This document shows positions 8,412 to 16,363 of a DNA stretch of 32,232 bases, piece by piece; position 1 is the first letter of the stretch, and every line of letters starts with the position of its first letter. The translations under genes were made by a program, and so were the position numbers. Location: positions 1-32,232 of the forward strand of contig MABF01000276.1 in NCBI GenBank assembly GCA_002163025.1. The letters run 5' to 3'. This DNA is from 'Osedax' symbiont bacterium Rs2_46_30_T18 (GTDB lineage: Bacteria; Pseudomonadota; Gammaproteobacteria; Pseudomonadales; Balneatricaceae). A model generated the notes under the pieces. The model saw nothing but the letters and a program-made list of their open reading frames with translations. It was not told where the DNA came from and searched no databases.

Positions 8412-9031
8412 TGCACACTCTGACGAGTTTAATTCTGCTTATTTGCAGTCTGGTTTCGCCATTGTTGCTGTATCGCCAGAGTGCCAAGCTCAGTGAGCAG
8501 AGCAAAAACATTGCCGGTATTATCTGCTTGTGCAGTGCTTTTATCGCAGGGGCTGCGCTGTTGCCGTTATTCTTCGACGACACTGGTGCAGACTCACAAG
8601 TGTTTTTGTTGATGCTCGAAAACTTACTGCAATACTTAGCACTACCAATGTTGTGCTCTGCTTACTTAAGCATCAGTTTAGGAAAGAGTTTTAGCCGAGC
8701 AACATGGGGCCGCTGGAGTTTAGTACTACTGGCGATATTTGAGCTGTGCCGCCGAGCAGAAGTTGGTGCTTACTACAGCGCTACTATCGCCATAGGTACT
8801 AGCTTGCTGTTTACACTGAGTTTGTTTTATCAGCTTACTGATTACAGTCTAACTTCGCTGCTGAGCCGCTTTGTAGCGGCGCTCAGTTACGCCGCAGCAG
8901 CACTGTTGTTTGCCGATAATTACTCTGTGCTACAAACCGCTGATGCAAATTATTACAATCTCAGTTTAAGCCTCTCTCTGATTCTCTTTAGCCTGATTTT
9001 GGCAAAGAAATTAACACTGACCAAAGACTGA
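8411..9031 (+). CDS. Unrecognised multi-pass membrane protein coupled to hemL
   Basis: I do not recognise this protein. Its 206 residues are strongly hydrophobic, with about six likely membrane helices (roughly 4-20, 36-55, 66-90, 98-112, 122-142 and 150-200, the last region probably two). Charged residues are confined to short loops such as YRQSAKLSEQSK and ELCRRAE. There is no visible catalytic motif, cysteine pair or histidine cluster that would suggest heme binding. The ATG overlaps the hemL stop codon by one base (TAATG), so it is almost certainly translated with hemL. A link to heme synthesis is therefore possible but only an inference from position. A bidirectional terminator lies about 65 bases downstream. 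Confidence 0.8.
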   Translation: MHTLTSLILLICSLVSPLLLYRQSAKLSEQSKNIAGIICLCSAFIAGAALLPLFFDDTGADSQVFLLMLENLLQYLALPMLCSAYLSISLGKSFSRATWGRWSLVLLAIFELCRRAEVGAYYSATIAIGTSLLFTLSLFYQLTDYSLTSLLSRFVAALSYAAAALLFADNYSVLQTADANYYNLSLSLSLILFSLILAKKLTLTKD

Positions 9032-9056
9032 GTTCAGCTTTCTACATTGCTATAAT
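9028..9056 (+). promoter_or_regulatory. Candidate extended -10 promoter just before a terminator
   Basis: CTGAGT (9028-9033), 17 bases and TGCTATAAT (9048-9056) form an extended -10 promoter overlapping the stop codon of the membrane protein gene. It points right toward a terminator about 45 bases on, so any transcript would be a short RNA of about 65 bases. Confidence 0.35.
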
Positions 9057-9097
9057 TAGCCATGCTTCTACTAAGCACACCTCTTATATTGAACATA

Positions 9098-9127
9098 AAA
9101 AAACCAAGCTAACTAGCTTGGTTTTTT
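9098..9127. terminator. Bidirectional rho-independent terminator
   Basis: A perfect 13-bp stem (AAAAAACCAAGCT / AGCTTGGTTTTTT) with loop AACT sits between the convergent membrane protein gene and the TPR lipoprotein gene. A- and T-tracts on both flanks let it serve both strands. Confidence 0.92.
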
Positions 9128-9163
9128 CGGTTACTGCAGCAATGTCAGCGTTGACAAATATGC

Positions 9164-9763
9164 TTAATAACTTTGAGACTTGGCAAAGGCTTTGTTAGCA
9201 CCGACAGCATCACCCGCCTGAGAACGTATTTTCGCCAGCGCACTCCACAGTCGTCTAAGCTTTACACTTTGCCCAGCACCCACTGCAATGCCTTTCAACA
9301 CCATCTGCTCTGCCTGAACAAATTCACCTAATTGCCGATGAACTTCACCGAGGGATTGATAAACCTCGGGATCTTTTGGCGATATACGCAATGCTCGCTC
9401 TAAACTCGCTTGCGCCGCCTTTAAGTTACCGCTATTGGTCTGATAATTTGCAGTGTTAAGCAGTGCGACAGTGGCTGGCTTTTGAACTGAGACAGCGACT
9501 TCAGGGGCCTTGGCTTGTACACTGACCTCTGTATTTAAGTTTTCACCGCTGGCATTAGAGGCTTTAAACTTAGGCCTTACTTTAAGTGCCGTGACTTCTG
9601 CACTGCTTTGCGCAGCGCCAACCGAACGGGATATTTTATTTCCCGCCTCTAAAGATCGCTCTTCAACTTTTACCGACTGTAGCCCAGATACGCTACAGCC
9701 CGACAATACTGCCAATGCAACAACAACTACGGATAACCTGCCATTGCCAAAAACACTTCTCAT
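9164..9763 (-). CDS. lpoP: TPR outer-membrane lipoprotein, probable LpoP-type activator of PBP1b
   Basis: Predicted lipoprotein: a short basic N-terminus and hydrophobic stretch end in the lipobox LSGC with lipidated C23. Residues about 24-95 are a low-complexity, Ala/Val/Lys/Ser-rich linker. Residues about 96-199 contain tetratricopeptide repeats (for example SGNLKAAQASLERALRISPK followed by LGEVHRQLGEFVQAEQMV). The gene lies 76 bases after mrcB on the same strand and runs up to a strong terminator. In Pseudomonas aeruginosa the PBP1b activator LpoP is a TPR lipoprotein encoded next to the PBP1b gene; it is unrelated in fold to enterobacterial LpoB. The architecture and position here agree with that. 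The name is an inference, and other TPR lipoproteins such as PilF-like proteins share the fold. Confidence 0.75.
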   Translation of the reverse strand: MRSVFGNGRLSVVVVALAVLSGCSVSGLQSVKVEERSLEAGNKISRSVGAAQSSAEVTALKVRPKFKASNASGENLNTEVSVQAKAPEVAVSVQKPATVALLNTANYQTNSGNLKAAQASLERALRISPKDPEVYQSLGEVHRQLGEFVQAEQMVLKGIAVGAGQSVKLRRLWSALAKIRSQAGDAVGANKAFAKSQSY

Positions 9764-9839
9764 ATGTATTCCTAAAATGTATTAATTAATTTCAATAACC
9801 TAATCAAAATAAACAGCTATCGATATAGTGTAACAATCA

Positions 9840-12218
9840 TCAATTACCAAATATACGTTCAAGCCAACTTGGCGCTTTGTTAGATTGATTTCCCTTTGGC
9901 ACAGTACTGCTATTGGTCCCACAGTCGTCGCTATATATAGGGCTATCTCCCGATCTAAAAGGCATGCGCTGACTATCCTCACAGCCTGGGTCTACACTTA
10001 GGCCGGTTGTTGAATCTATATAGGCGAACTCAATCCCCTCCGGTACAGCTGGTTGTAAAGGCTGCAATGATTCAGATTGCATATAGGCAGTCCAAACTCG
10101 TAAGGCCCCGGATGAGCCGGTAAAAGGCAGCGATTTGTTATCATCTCTTCCCAACCAGACGACCGCTAATTTATTGCCTGAAAATCCGGCAAACCAGCTA
10201 TCGCGCTGATCATTACTGGTTCCTGTTTTACCCGCCAGGCCGATCTTCGATGAAATTTTTGCATTGGCATAACGTCCGGTACCTACACTCATAACTTGCT
10301 GCATGGCGTATTGTAATTGATAGATAGATTGAGAGTTGATAACTTGTTCCACTTTAAAAGAATACCTAGATAACTCGCGACCCTTATTATCTGTCACTGA
10401 GCGTATTGCCCGCATTGGCATCAAAAACCCGTTGGCGGCGATGGTCTGATACATAGTGGCAACTTCTAACGAGGTCATCCCCTGCGCACCTAGCAACAGT
10501 GAAGGGTACTTTTTGATCTGACGGCTAATACCTAACTTATGGATAGTTTTAATCACATTATCTAAGCCTAACTCCATCCCCAGTCTAGCGGTAGATAAAT
10601 TGTAAGACTTAGCCAAAGCCAGATAAAAGGGTACATTTCCATGGCTTTTTTTATCAAAGTTCCTAGGTTGCCAGGGCGCTGATCCCTCAATCGGCACCGA
10701 TACAGCTTCATCCTCAAGCATAGTCGCCAGATTGTAACCACGTTGCAACCCCGTGAGATAAACAGCGGGCTTTATCAGCGAACCTATGGGGCGAACTGCA
10801 TCGATGGCGCGATTAAAACCTTGATAGCGGGTGCTTTTGCCACCAATGACAGCCAACACTTCACCCGTCTGAGGGTCTGTGACCACCATACTTGCCTCTA
10901 GATCATTGGCTTTTTTACCGTATTTTTTTTGCAGTGCGCTAATGCTGTCACTCAGTGATTTCTCAGCTTTAGCCTGAGCAATAGGATCTAAGCTGGTAAA
11001 AATCCGCAAACCTTCAGAACTCAGATCTTCATCGTTGTAACTTTGCTTTAGTTTTCGTCTGACCAGATCTAAATAGGCAGGGTAGGCACCTTTGTGCAGA
11101 CTCTTTTGTCTGACTACCCCCAGTGGCTTGAGAATACTCTGACGATATTCATGCTCGCTGATGTCACCGTTTTCAGCCATCACCTTAAGCACTAGATTAC
11201 GCCGCTCTTTAGCACGCTCAGCTCGCCTCCTTGGGTCGTAATAAGAGGGACCTTTGACCATTGCGGCCAGCAGAGCCACCTGATGCAATTGTAGCTCACT
11301 GATAGGTCTGGCAAAAAAGTATTGTGCCGCCAAACCAAAGCCATGAATCGCCCTGGCACCCTCCTGACCTAAATAGACCTCATTTAGATAGGCTTCAAGA
11401 ATTTCATCTTTTGAATAGCGAAAATCCAACACTATTGCCATCGGCATCTCAATCAACTTACGGATTAAGGTACGCTCGGAGGTGAGGTAAAAATTCTTAA
11501 TCAATTGCTGCGTTAAAGTACTGCCGCCCTGAACGAATCGGCCGACCCGTAAATTAACCCACATCGCCCTGGCGATACCTTTTGGTGAAATACCAAAGTG
11601 CTGGTAATAACTACGATCTTCGATGGCTATCAGGGCATCTACCAGCCCTCTTGGCGCTTGTGTTAGGCGGATCAAATCTCGATCTTCATTATTTTTGGGG
11701 TAGATACCACCAATTAATATTGGCTCCAATCGTGTAATTGAAATGGGACTGCCATTTTCTGCACTGATAGCACTTATGGCCCCATCCTTAAAACTGATCG
11801 TTAACAGCTGCGATACCTCAACACCATCGCTGAACTCAAAACCGCGGCTATAGACTTTTACCCGTGTTGAAGCTATCTCAGCTTGCCCGGGCTGGGTTGC
11901 CTTTTTAACAAAACGATAGCCTAAGCCCTTCAACTCGACTTTTAGGTCGGCAATACTGATTTCAAGGCCGCTGTACATATCCAGTGGACGCGCGTAAACC
12001 TTTGCCGGAATTGACCAGCGCTTGCCCTCAAATTTTTGACGAATCTGTGCATCCAGGTAAAAAAGCCCAATCGCGCCAAACATCATCAAGATGATACTGA
12101 GCTTTAATGTGAAGGATAAAAACCAGCGCCAAAGCTTATATTTTTTACTCTTATTGTTGCTTTTGTTGCTTTTTTTGCTTTGAGCGGCTTTTTTGGGCAT
12201 TTTTTTTCGACTTGCCAT
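9840..12218 (-). CDS. mrcB: Penicillin-binding protein 1b, bifunctional glycosyltransferase/transpeptidase
   Basis: Inner-membrane enzyme that polymerises lipid II into glycan strands and cross-links their peptides. It has a very Lys-rich cytoplasmic tail (1-30), one membrane helix (about 34-55), a UB2H-like domain (about 72-155, starting VYARPLDMYSG) typical of PBP1b, and a GT51 domain with catalytic E200 in IAIEDRSYYQHFG and QGGSTLTQQLIKN (230-242). The transpeptidase domain has SLIK (S480-K483), SYN (538-540) and KTGTS (664-668). The 792 aa length and the UB2H domain exclude PBP1a. A probable activator lipoprotein gene follows on the same strand. Upstream is a divergent gene and a candidate promoter. 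Confidence 0.96.
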   Translation of the reverse strand: MASRKKMPKKAAQSKKSNKSNNKSKKYKLWRWFLSFTLKLSIILMMFGAIGLFYLDAQIRQKFEGKRWSIPAKVYARPLDMYSGLEISIADLKVELKGLGYRFVKKATQPGQAEIASTRVKVYSRGFEFSDGVEVSQLLTISFKDGAISAISAENGSPISITRLEPILIGGIYPKNNEDRDLIRLTQAPRGLVDALIAIEDRSYYQHFGISPKGIARAMWVNLRVGRFVQGGSTLTQQLIKNFYLTSERTLIRKLIEMPMAIVLDFRYSKDEILEAYLNEVYLGQEGARAIHGFGLAAQYFFARPISELQLHQVALLAAMVKGPSYYDPRRRAERAKERRNLVLKVMAENGDISEHEYRQSILKPLGVVRQKSLHKGAYPAYLDLVRRKLKQSYNDEDLSSEGLRIFTSLDPIAQAKAEKSLSDSISALQKKYGKKANDLEASMVVTDPQTGEVLAVIGGKSTRYQGFNRAIDAVRPIGSLIKPAVYLTGLQRGYNLATMLEDEAVSVPIEGSAPWQPRNFDKKSHGNVPFYLALAKSYNLSTARLGMELGLDNVIKTIHKLGISRQIKKYPSLLLGAQGMTSLEVATMYQTIAANGFLMPMRAIRSVTDNKGRELSRYSFKVEQVINSQSIYQLQYAMQQVMSVGTGRYANAKISSKIGLAGKTGTSNDQRDSWFAGFSGNKLAVVWLGRDDNKSLPFTGSSGALRVWTAYMQSESLQPLQPAVPEGIEFAYIDSTTGLSVDPGCEDSQRMPFRSGDSPIYSDDCGTNSSTVPKGNQSNKAPSWLERIFGN

Positions 12219-12232
12219 GAATTCCAGCTATG

Positions 12233-12261
12233 TATTTAAAATATTGGACATTATTGTACAA
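12233..12261 (-). promoter_or_regulatory. Candidate promoter of mrcB
   Basis: On the minus strand TTGTAC (12256-12261), 17 bases and TAAATA give a sigma70-like promoter ending about 15 bases before the mrcB ATG, so the leader would be very short. Confidence 0.45.
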
Positions 12262-12302
12262 TTCCCAGTGACTCCTTTATAGAGCCCTGACAAATTTTCT
12301 AG

Positions 12303-12369
12303 TATAGTTATTTCCCGTTTCAGGTGATACTTCGGTATCTGACAGCTGATTGTTCCCTAACAATGGCAG
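12303..12369 (+). other. Weak -10 and two-hairpin mRNA leader of the two-domain kinase gene
   Basis: TATAGT (12303-12308) is a -10 candidate without a clear -35. Downstream, GATAC-TTCG-GTATC (12326-12339) forms a 5-bp stem with the very stable C(UUCG)G tetraloop. Then ATTGTT-CCCT-AACAAT (12349-12364) forms a perfect 6-bp stem, extendable by CTG/CAG across a GG bulge to 12369. Neither hairpin is followed by a T-run, so they are not terminators. They may be leader structure. Confidence 0.4.
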
Positions 12370-12400
12370 TAGTTCTCCCGCATCTTTTACATAGGTCATT

Positions 12401-13954
12401 ATGTATCCAAGTTTAATCACTGCATTGCAAAATCCCGCTTGCTATCCCCATGCTGTCAGCACCCCTATACAGGTCATAGAAACTCAGGTTTCATGGTTGC
12501 TGTTAACTGGTGAATTTGCCTATAAGTTAAAAAAAGAACTCAATTTCGGTTTCCTGGACTTTTCAACGCTAGACAAACGACAGTTTTATTGCGAAGAGGA
12601 ATTGCGACTCAATCAGCGCCTTGCACCGGACATCTACCAGTGCGTGGTGACCATCACAGGACCATCGGATCTGCCTGAGGTGTCTGCTGAGGATCATCGC
12701 AAGCTGAGCCTGGATAGCTCCACTGTAGTGTTAGAGTATGCTGTACGCATGCAACAATTTGATCCACTGTGCGGTCTAGATGATTTATTAAAACAAAATA
12801 AGTTCGCCACGCTGTGGATCGATCAACTGGCCGAACATATTGCACAGTTTCATCTGCTGTTGCCTACGGTAACCTACAATAGCCCCTGGGGTGAAGCAGA
12901 AAACATTTGGCAATTAGTGTCAGATAATTATTTGCATACTTTAGATTTTTGCACCGATCCCAGGGATCTGGAGCAATTGCAAAACCTCTACCAGCAGATA
13001 ACGACAGATCACAGCTCCCTCACAGAAATTTTTAAAGATCGACGTAAGCAGGGGTACATCAGGGAGTGCCACGGTGATTTGCATTTAGGCAATGTCACTT
13101 TCTACGACAATAAGTTGCGCTTATTTGACTGCATAGAGTTTAACTTACAATTTCGCTGGATAGATACTTGCTCAGACCTGGCCTTTTTACTGATGGATCT
13201 TGAGGCGAATAACAAGCACGCCTGGGCCAATCGCACCCTGAATCGCTACCTGGAAGTCACCGGGGATTATCAAAGTCTACATTTGCTCAATTTCTACAAA
13301 AGTTTTCGCTCTATGGTTAGAGCTAAAGTGGCCACCCTAGGCAATCAAGCTAACCACGATACTTTTGTTAAATACTTGCAGCTGAGTCAATCCTATCAAA
13401 TTAGAAACGCTCCTAAACTGATCATAATGCACGGCTTATCTGGGAGCGGAAAAAGTTATTTAAGCCACAAAATGATAGAGAACATTTCCGCTATAAGAAT
13501 TCGTTCAGAGACGGAAAGAGAGAGAATTCATAAGGAACTGCTTAAAAAAGGTAAAAAGATTGAGCTACACAGCCCAGAAATAAATGCCCGGTTATCTCAA
13601 CATCTGCTTAAACTCAGCGAGCAAATACTTAACATTGGCTACACTGTAATCGTTGACGGAACTTTCCTTAAACAACACTTCAGACAAAATTACATTAATA
13701 TTGCCCAGCGTCTTAATCTTGAGATGCAAATAATCAGCTGTCACTGCGATCCTAAATTACTCAGTGCGAGACTAGCAAAGGGTGTAAACACCCGCGCGCT
13801 AGACAATAATTTTTCAAATGACCGCTTGGCACACCAGCAGATATACCAACAGCCATTGACTGAACAGGAAGTTTCAATGCAAGTAACAGTAGATACCGAT
13901 GATGACCAGGCGATTACTGCGTTCCTCGAAGCTATTATCAGTACTGGCACTTGA
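12401..13954 (+). CDS. Two-domain kinase-like protein: APH-type phosphotransferase fused to P-loop kinase (COG2187/COG0645 type)
   Basis: This soluble 517-aa protein joins two nucleotide-binding modules. The first (about 20-330) resembles aminoglycoside/choline-kinase folds: ECHGDLHLGN (222-231) is the catalytic loop and LFDCIEFN (241-248) supplies the metal-binding aspartate. The second (about 338-517) has a clear Walker A, GLSGSGKS (345-352), and resembles small AAA_33-type kinases; IVDGTF could be a strand near the Walker B position. The combination is a known uncharacterised family in proteobacteria. The substrate is unknown and antibiotic resistance should not be assumed. The gene is divergent from mrcB, has a structured leader and is followed 9 bases later by a Rieske protein gene, so the two probably form an operon. 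Confidence 0.8.
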   Translation: MYPSLITALQNPACYPHAVSTPIQVIETQVSWLLLTGEFAYKLKKELNFGFLDFSTLDKRQFYCEEELRLNQRLAPDIYQCVVTITGPSDLPEVSAEDHRKLSLDSSTVVLEYAVRMQQFDPLCGLDDLLKQNKFATLWIDQLAEHIAQFHLLLPTVTYNSPWGEAENIWQLVSDNYLHTLDFCTDPRDLEQLQNLYQQITTDHSSLTEIFKDRRKQGYIRECHGDLHLGNVTFYDNKLRLFDCIEFNLQFRWIDTCSDLAFLLMDLEANNKHAWANRTLNRYLEVTGDYQSLHLLNFYKSFRSMVRAKVATLGNQANHDTFVKYLQLSQSYQIRNAPKLIIMHGLSGSGKSYLSHKMIENISAIRIRSETERERIHKELLKKGKKIELHSPEINARLSQHLLKLSEQILNIGYTVIVDGTFLKQHFRQNYINIAQRLNLEMQIISCHCDPKLLSARLAKGVNTRALDNNFSNDRLAHQQIYQQPLTEQEVSMQVTVDTDDDQAITAFLEAIISTGT

Positions 13955-13963
13955 GTTAGACTT

Positions 13964-14290
13964 TTGAATCTTCTCTGTGACATTAATAAGCTGATAAAGA
14001 AATCAATAATTACTGCTTCCAGTATTTCACAGGGTGATAAAGAATACATTGTGATCAGTCACAAAAACGATATATTCGTTTATCTGAATCGCTGCCCACA
14101 TTTAAATAAAACACTTAACTCCCGGCCTGAAACACTGCTCGATAAGCATAATAACTTTATTCTCTGTGCCAATCACAATGCCTTATTCACTATTGACCAG
14201 GGGCTGTGCATCAAAGGTCCCTGTAAAGGTCAAACACTGCAAAGAGTGGCTTATAAAATTGTCGGGGAACAGCTGTTGATTAACAGCTGA
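13964..14290 (+). CDS. Small Rieske-type [2Fe-2S] protein
   Basis: The 108-aa soluble protein carries one Rieske cluster site: RCPHLNKTLN gives Cys and His of the first loop and LCANHNALF gives the second Cys and His. The 21 residues between the loops are more than in classic ferredoxins. I recall the same spacing, with a downstream GxCxxGPCxG block (here GLCIKGPCKGQ), from a small uncharacterised proteobacterial Rieske subfamily. The start is TTG, 9 bases after the kinase stop codon; GAG nearby may be the ribosome site, and no ATG fits. With no oxygenase or reductase gene nearby, it could be an electron carrier or a regulatory subunit. The gene is convergent with rpoS. Confidence 0.85.
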   Translation: MNLLCDINKLIKKSIITASSISQGDKEYIVISHKNDIFVYLNRCPHLNKTLNSRPETLLDKHNNFILCANHNALFTIDQGLCIKGPCKGQTLQRVAYKIVGEQLLINS

Positions 14291-14310
14291 GTCAAAAATC
14301 TGCGACATTA

Positions 14311-14333
14311 AAAAGGCGGATTTCCCGCCTTTG
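14311..14333 (-). terminator. Terminator of rpoS, probably bidirectional
   Basis: The stem AAAGGCGG / CCGCCTTT (14312-14319 and 14325-14332) with a 5-base loop is followed by TTTTT on the minus strand, 18 bases after the rpoS stop. The T-run is poorer on the plus strand, where it may still act on the Rieske gene. Confidence 0.85.
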
Positions 14334-14351
14334 TCTGCTAGCTATACTCAC

Positions 14352-15365
14352 TCACTGGAGTAAGTCTTCACTGCTAAGTCCGTTACTTTCAATAATGTCG
14401 CGTAACTTACGCAGCGCTTCAACTTGGATTTGTCTAACCCTCTCACGGGTTAAACCTATTTCCTTGCCCACTTCTTCCAGTGTACTCATCCCATATCCAC
14501 GCAGACCGAAACGTCTAGAGAGCACTTCAGCATGTTTGCCTGGCAGATCATCTAACCAGTGATCTAAGCTACCACTGAGGTTATTGCTCTGCAGTACAAT
14601 ACTGGGGTCAAAGTTTTCACTCGCCGGGACTGTCTCAACGACTGTCTTGTCTGAGCCCGCAATAGGCACATCAATAGAGACTACCTTTTCGTTCAGGCTG
14701 AGAATTTTTTCTACGCTGCTAACGGGCTTGTCGACCACTTCTGCTATTTGCTCGACTGTCGGCTCATGGTCCAGTTTCTGAGCCAATTCTCGGGAGGCAC
14801 GCAAATACACATTCAGTTCTTTAACCACATGAATAGGCAGGCGGATAGTGCGGGTTTGGTTCATGATAGCGCGTTCGATTGTCTGTCTTATCCACCATGT
14901 TGCGTAAGTGGAGAATCTAAAACCACGCTCGGGGTCAAACTTTTCAACTGCACGGATCAGGCCCAAATTTCCCTCTTCGATCAGATCCAGCAATGACAGG
15001 CCGCGATTAATATATCGCCTTGAAATTTTAACCACTAAACGTAAATTACTTTCGATCATACGTTTACGAGATTTTTCACAGCCTTTTAAAGATAACCTAG
15101 AGAAATAGACTTCCTCCTCTGCGCTTAGCAGCGGTGAAAAGCCAATTTCATTTAAGTAGAGTTGTGTGGCATCGAGGTTTTTCTCATTCATAAGATCTTT
15201 ATGAGCTTGGCTGCCACGCCCACGCCCTGTCGCTTTTGCTGCTGCAGGCTTCAACGTAATCCCTACGTCTTTGCTAGCTTTCCCAACCTTGCCATATTCC
15301 ATGACTTGAGATTGTATCTTACTAATAACTTCGGCTTCTTGACTTTCCGTTTTCAAGATATCCAT
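14352..15365 (-). CDS. rpoS: RNA polymerase sigma factor RpoS (stationary phase/general stress)
   Basis: Sigma70-family factor that redirects RNA polymerase to stress and stationary-phase promoters. Regions in order are 1.2 ([16 protein letters not shown]), region 2 ([22 protein letters not shown] then [20 protein letters not shown]), region 3 and region 4 ([23 protein letters not shown]). The [14 protein letters not shown] block is RpoS-like, and RpoH is excluded by the region 4 sequence. The ORF track begins at 15407, but I place the start at the internal ATG at 15365 (MDILKTES): AAGGG lies 8 bases upstream, and 337 aa matches Pseudomonas RpoS (334). The 5' end lies 42 bases after nlpD. In related bacteria the main rpoS promoter lies inside nlpD; I could not pinpoint it here. 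Confidence 0.95.
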   Translation of the reverse strand: MDILKTESQEAEVISKIQSQVMEYGKVGKASKDVGITLKPAAAKATGRGRGSQAHKDLMNEKNLDATQLYLNEIGFSPLLSAEEEVYFSRLSLKGCEKSRKRMIESNLRLVVKISRRYINRGLSLLDLIEEGNLGLIRAVEKFDPERGFRFSTYATWWIRQTIERAIMNQTRTIRLPIHVVKELNVYLRASRELAQKLDHEPTVEQIAEVVDKPVSSVEKILSLNEKVVSIDVPIAGSDKTVVETVPASENFDPSIVLQSNNLSGSLDHWLDDLPGKHAEVLSRRFGLRGYGMSTLEEVGKEIGLTRERVRQIQVEALRKLRDIIESNGLSSEDLLQ

Positions 15366-15407
15366 TATGCAAACCCTTTTCTCAAAGTTAATGAGATCAA
15401 TCCACAA

Positions 15408-16301
15408 CTATTTTTTCGGTAAATACCTCAGCGGATTGACTGGTTGTCCATCCCTTCTTATTTCAAAATGAAGGATTGTTTTTATGGTGCCGCTACTTCC
15501 TATTTCGGCAATCTTTTTACCTCCTTTAATGGTTTGATTCTCCTTCACTAATATTACACTATTGTGTGCGTAAGCACTTAGGTACTGCGGTGAGTGCTTT
15601 ATGATGATCAAATTTCCATAGCCTAAAATACCATTACCCGCGTAAACAACTTTGCCACTGGCAGCGGCTAGCACTGTTTCTCCGGTATTCCCAGCGATAT
15701 CTAACCCTTTGTTTTCTTTATTAAAGCTACTGATTAGCCTACCTTGCGCTGGCCAGGACCAGCGTACATTTCCCGCTACTGCGCTAGCCGCTGAACCCTT
15801 GGTATTTTTTTGACTTTTAGTTGTCGTGCTTTTAATTGTAGTCGTTTTTTTAGATAACGCTTTGTTTTTCTGAGTATTTTTTGATTTATTAGCGTTGCCT
15901 TTCGAGGACACAGAAGAAACTACATTCACCTTAGGGACAGCTTTTTTGGTCGTAGATTTGATCTGTAGTACCTGGCCTTTATAGATTAAATTGTCTCTCC
16001 CAATAGCGTTAGTTTTCGATAAAGAACGAAAGTCTAATCCATATCTCCATGCAATCGAATACAAGGTATCGCCAGATTTTACTTTATAAGTTTTAGGCGC
16101 CGCTTCAATCAGGCGCTTAGTTGTTACAGAAAGCTGTTTTGATCCAGTATTTTTTGCAGATAACTCGCTCACTGGAGCATAGCCTGTTGTACAGGCACCG
16201 AGAAATAACAATACAGCCAATAGAACAGCCTTTAGCCCAGTAACTAAATAGTTATGTCGCGATCTGGTGGTACTGGATCTTCCTTCTAAGCCAGAAAACA
16301 T
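15408..16301 (-). CDS. nlpD: NlpD: LysM/degenerate LytM lipoprotein, amidase activator
   Basis: Outer-membrane lipoprotein that in E. coli switches on the amidase AmiC during daughter-cell separation. It has a basic start, a hydrophobic segment and the lipobox LGAC (C37). A LysM domain (about 71-115, YKVKSGDTLYSIAWRYG) follows, then a Lys/Thr/Ser-rich linker and a LytM/M23 domain (about 178-295). In that domain the first zinc ligand is replaced (NKGLD, N197) while LHFEIR remains. The same substitution occurs in E. coli NlpD, so the protein is an activator and not a peptidase. It is followed by rpoS, the usual pairing, and preceded by the DUF368 gene across 62 bases. Confidence 0.96.
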   Translation of the reverse strand: MFSGLEGRSSTTRSRHNYLVTGLKAVLLAVLLFLGACTTGYAPVSELSAKNTGSKQLSVTTKRLIEAAPKTYKVKSGDTLYSIAWRYGLDFRSLSKTNAIGRDNLIYKGQVLQIKSTTKKAVPKVNVVSSVSSKGNANKSKNTQKNKALSKKTTTIKSTTTKSQKNTKGSAASAVAGNVRWSWPAQGRLISSFNKENKGLDIAGNTGETVLAAASGKVVYAGNGILGYGNLIIIKHSPQYLSAYAHNSVILVKENQTIKGGKKIAEIGSSGTIKTILHFEIRRDGQPVNPLRYLPKK

Positions 16302-16363
16302 ATCTGTAATTAATACACCCTATTTATTTTTATAAACACTGCGCTTACAAGCATTCCACTTTT

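Noticed and set aside
12401-13954. Two-domain kinase as an aminoglycoside resistance gene
   Set aside because: The APH-like fold is shared by many kinases, the fusion with a P-loop domain is a widespread chromosomal family, and no mobile element is nearby.
13964-14290. Abnormally long spacing between the Rieske ligand loops as a sign of a broken cluster site
   Set aside because: All four ligands are present, and a 21-residue spacing with a GPCxG block is, as far as I recall, normal for this small Rieske subfamily.
15408-16301. NlpD lacking the first zinc-binding histidine, as a possible inactivating mutation
   Set aside because: The same Asn occurs in functional E. coli NlpD; degenerate LytM domains are the norm for this activator.
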